This document shows, piece after piece, positions 13,876 through 13,885 of a stretch of DNA of 13,885 nt. Each line of letters opens with the position of its first letter. Position 1 is the first letter of the stretch. A program made the translations under genes and the position numbers. Origin of the DNA: Desulfobacterales bacterium (GTDB taxonomy: Bacteria > Desulfobacterota > Desulfobacteria > Desulfobacterales > RPRI01); contig JAGVOC010000138.1 in assembly GCA_020052975.1 (NCBI GenBank), positions 1 to 13,885 on the forward strand, read 5' to 3'. The notes below the pieces were generated by a model, which searched no databases, was not told the DNA's origin, and was given only the letters and a program-made list of their open reading frames with translations.

Positions 13876-13885
13876 GACATATTTA

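Noticed and set aside
1..13885. CRISPR array, tRNA or intact transposase
   Set aside because: No regularly spaced repeats, no cloverleaf with a GGTTCRA-type T-loop, and no transposase motif in any supported frame were seen.

Overview
The window looks like chromosome from an anaerobic sulfate-reducing Desulfobacterota (deltaproteobacterium, Desulfobacterales-like). The evidence is a set of Tat-exported and membrane Fe-S redox proteins, two DUF362 proteins, a YeiH/UPF0324-type putative sulfate exporter, a pyruvoyl-dependent arginine decarboxylase, and dispersed palindromic elements whose ends read cgtaaaaagtc/gactttttacg. This is inferred from gene content; no rRNA or other phylogenetic marker is present. 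No tRNA, CRISPR array or intact insertion sequence was seen.

Layout. Positions 1-213 hold stacked hairpins, including a T-box-like motif, and a short palindromic element. At 214-759 (-) lies the pyruvoyl-dependent arginine decarboxylase. A roughly 500-base gap (780-1280) follows, with a larger copy of the palindromic element and a long inverted repeat. At 1281-4479 (-) a 644-residue NapH/NapG-like polyferredoxin is followed by a Tat-exported aldo/keto reductase whose frame is broken by one in-frame amber codon. The gap at 4480-4869 contains a possible 53-residue Cys-containing ORF (-). At 4870-5739 (+) is an AT-rich secreted trypsin-like protease. At 5829-7273 (+) a DUF362/ferredoxin protein and a small cupin lie in tandem. 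At 7408-11296 (-) a four-gene run reads, in transcription order, YeiH-type exporter with an unusual extra N-terminal domain, a 96-residue single-helix membrane protein, a 193-residue single-helix membrane protein, and a radical SAM/SPASM protein. At 11668-13654 (-) a DUF6599-like membrane-anchored protein overlaps a Tat-signal DUF362 protein. The window ends in three consecutive hairpins.

How the parts may fit. The DUF6599-like, Tat-DUF362, polyferredoxin and Tat-aldo/keto reductase genes share strand, base composition style and an exported/redox theme. I suspect they belong to one functional module, now separated by about 7.2 kb of unrelated cassettes. That module would move electrons from the quinone pool or cytoplasm through the polyferredoxin to exported Fe-S/oxidoreductase partners; its substrate is unknown. 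The YeiH cassette looks like a sulfur-oxyanion or sulfonate transport unit with dedicated small membrane partners. The DUF362-cupin pair and the radical SAM gene converge on each other and have unknown substrates.

The items most worth checking are the amber codon in the aldo/keto reductase, the extra domain and small partners of the YeiH protein, the T-box-like motif at the left edge, the repeat families, and the possible interruption of the redox module.
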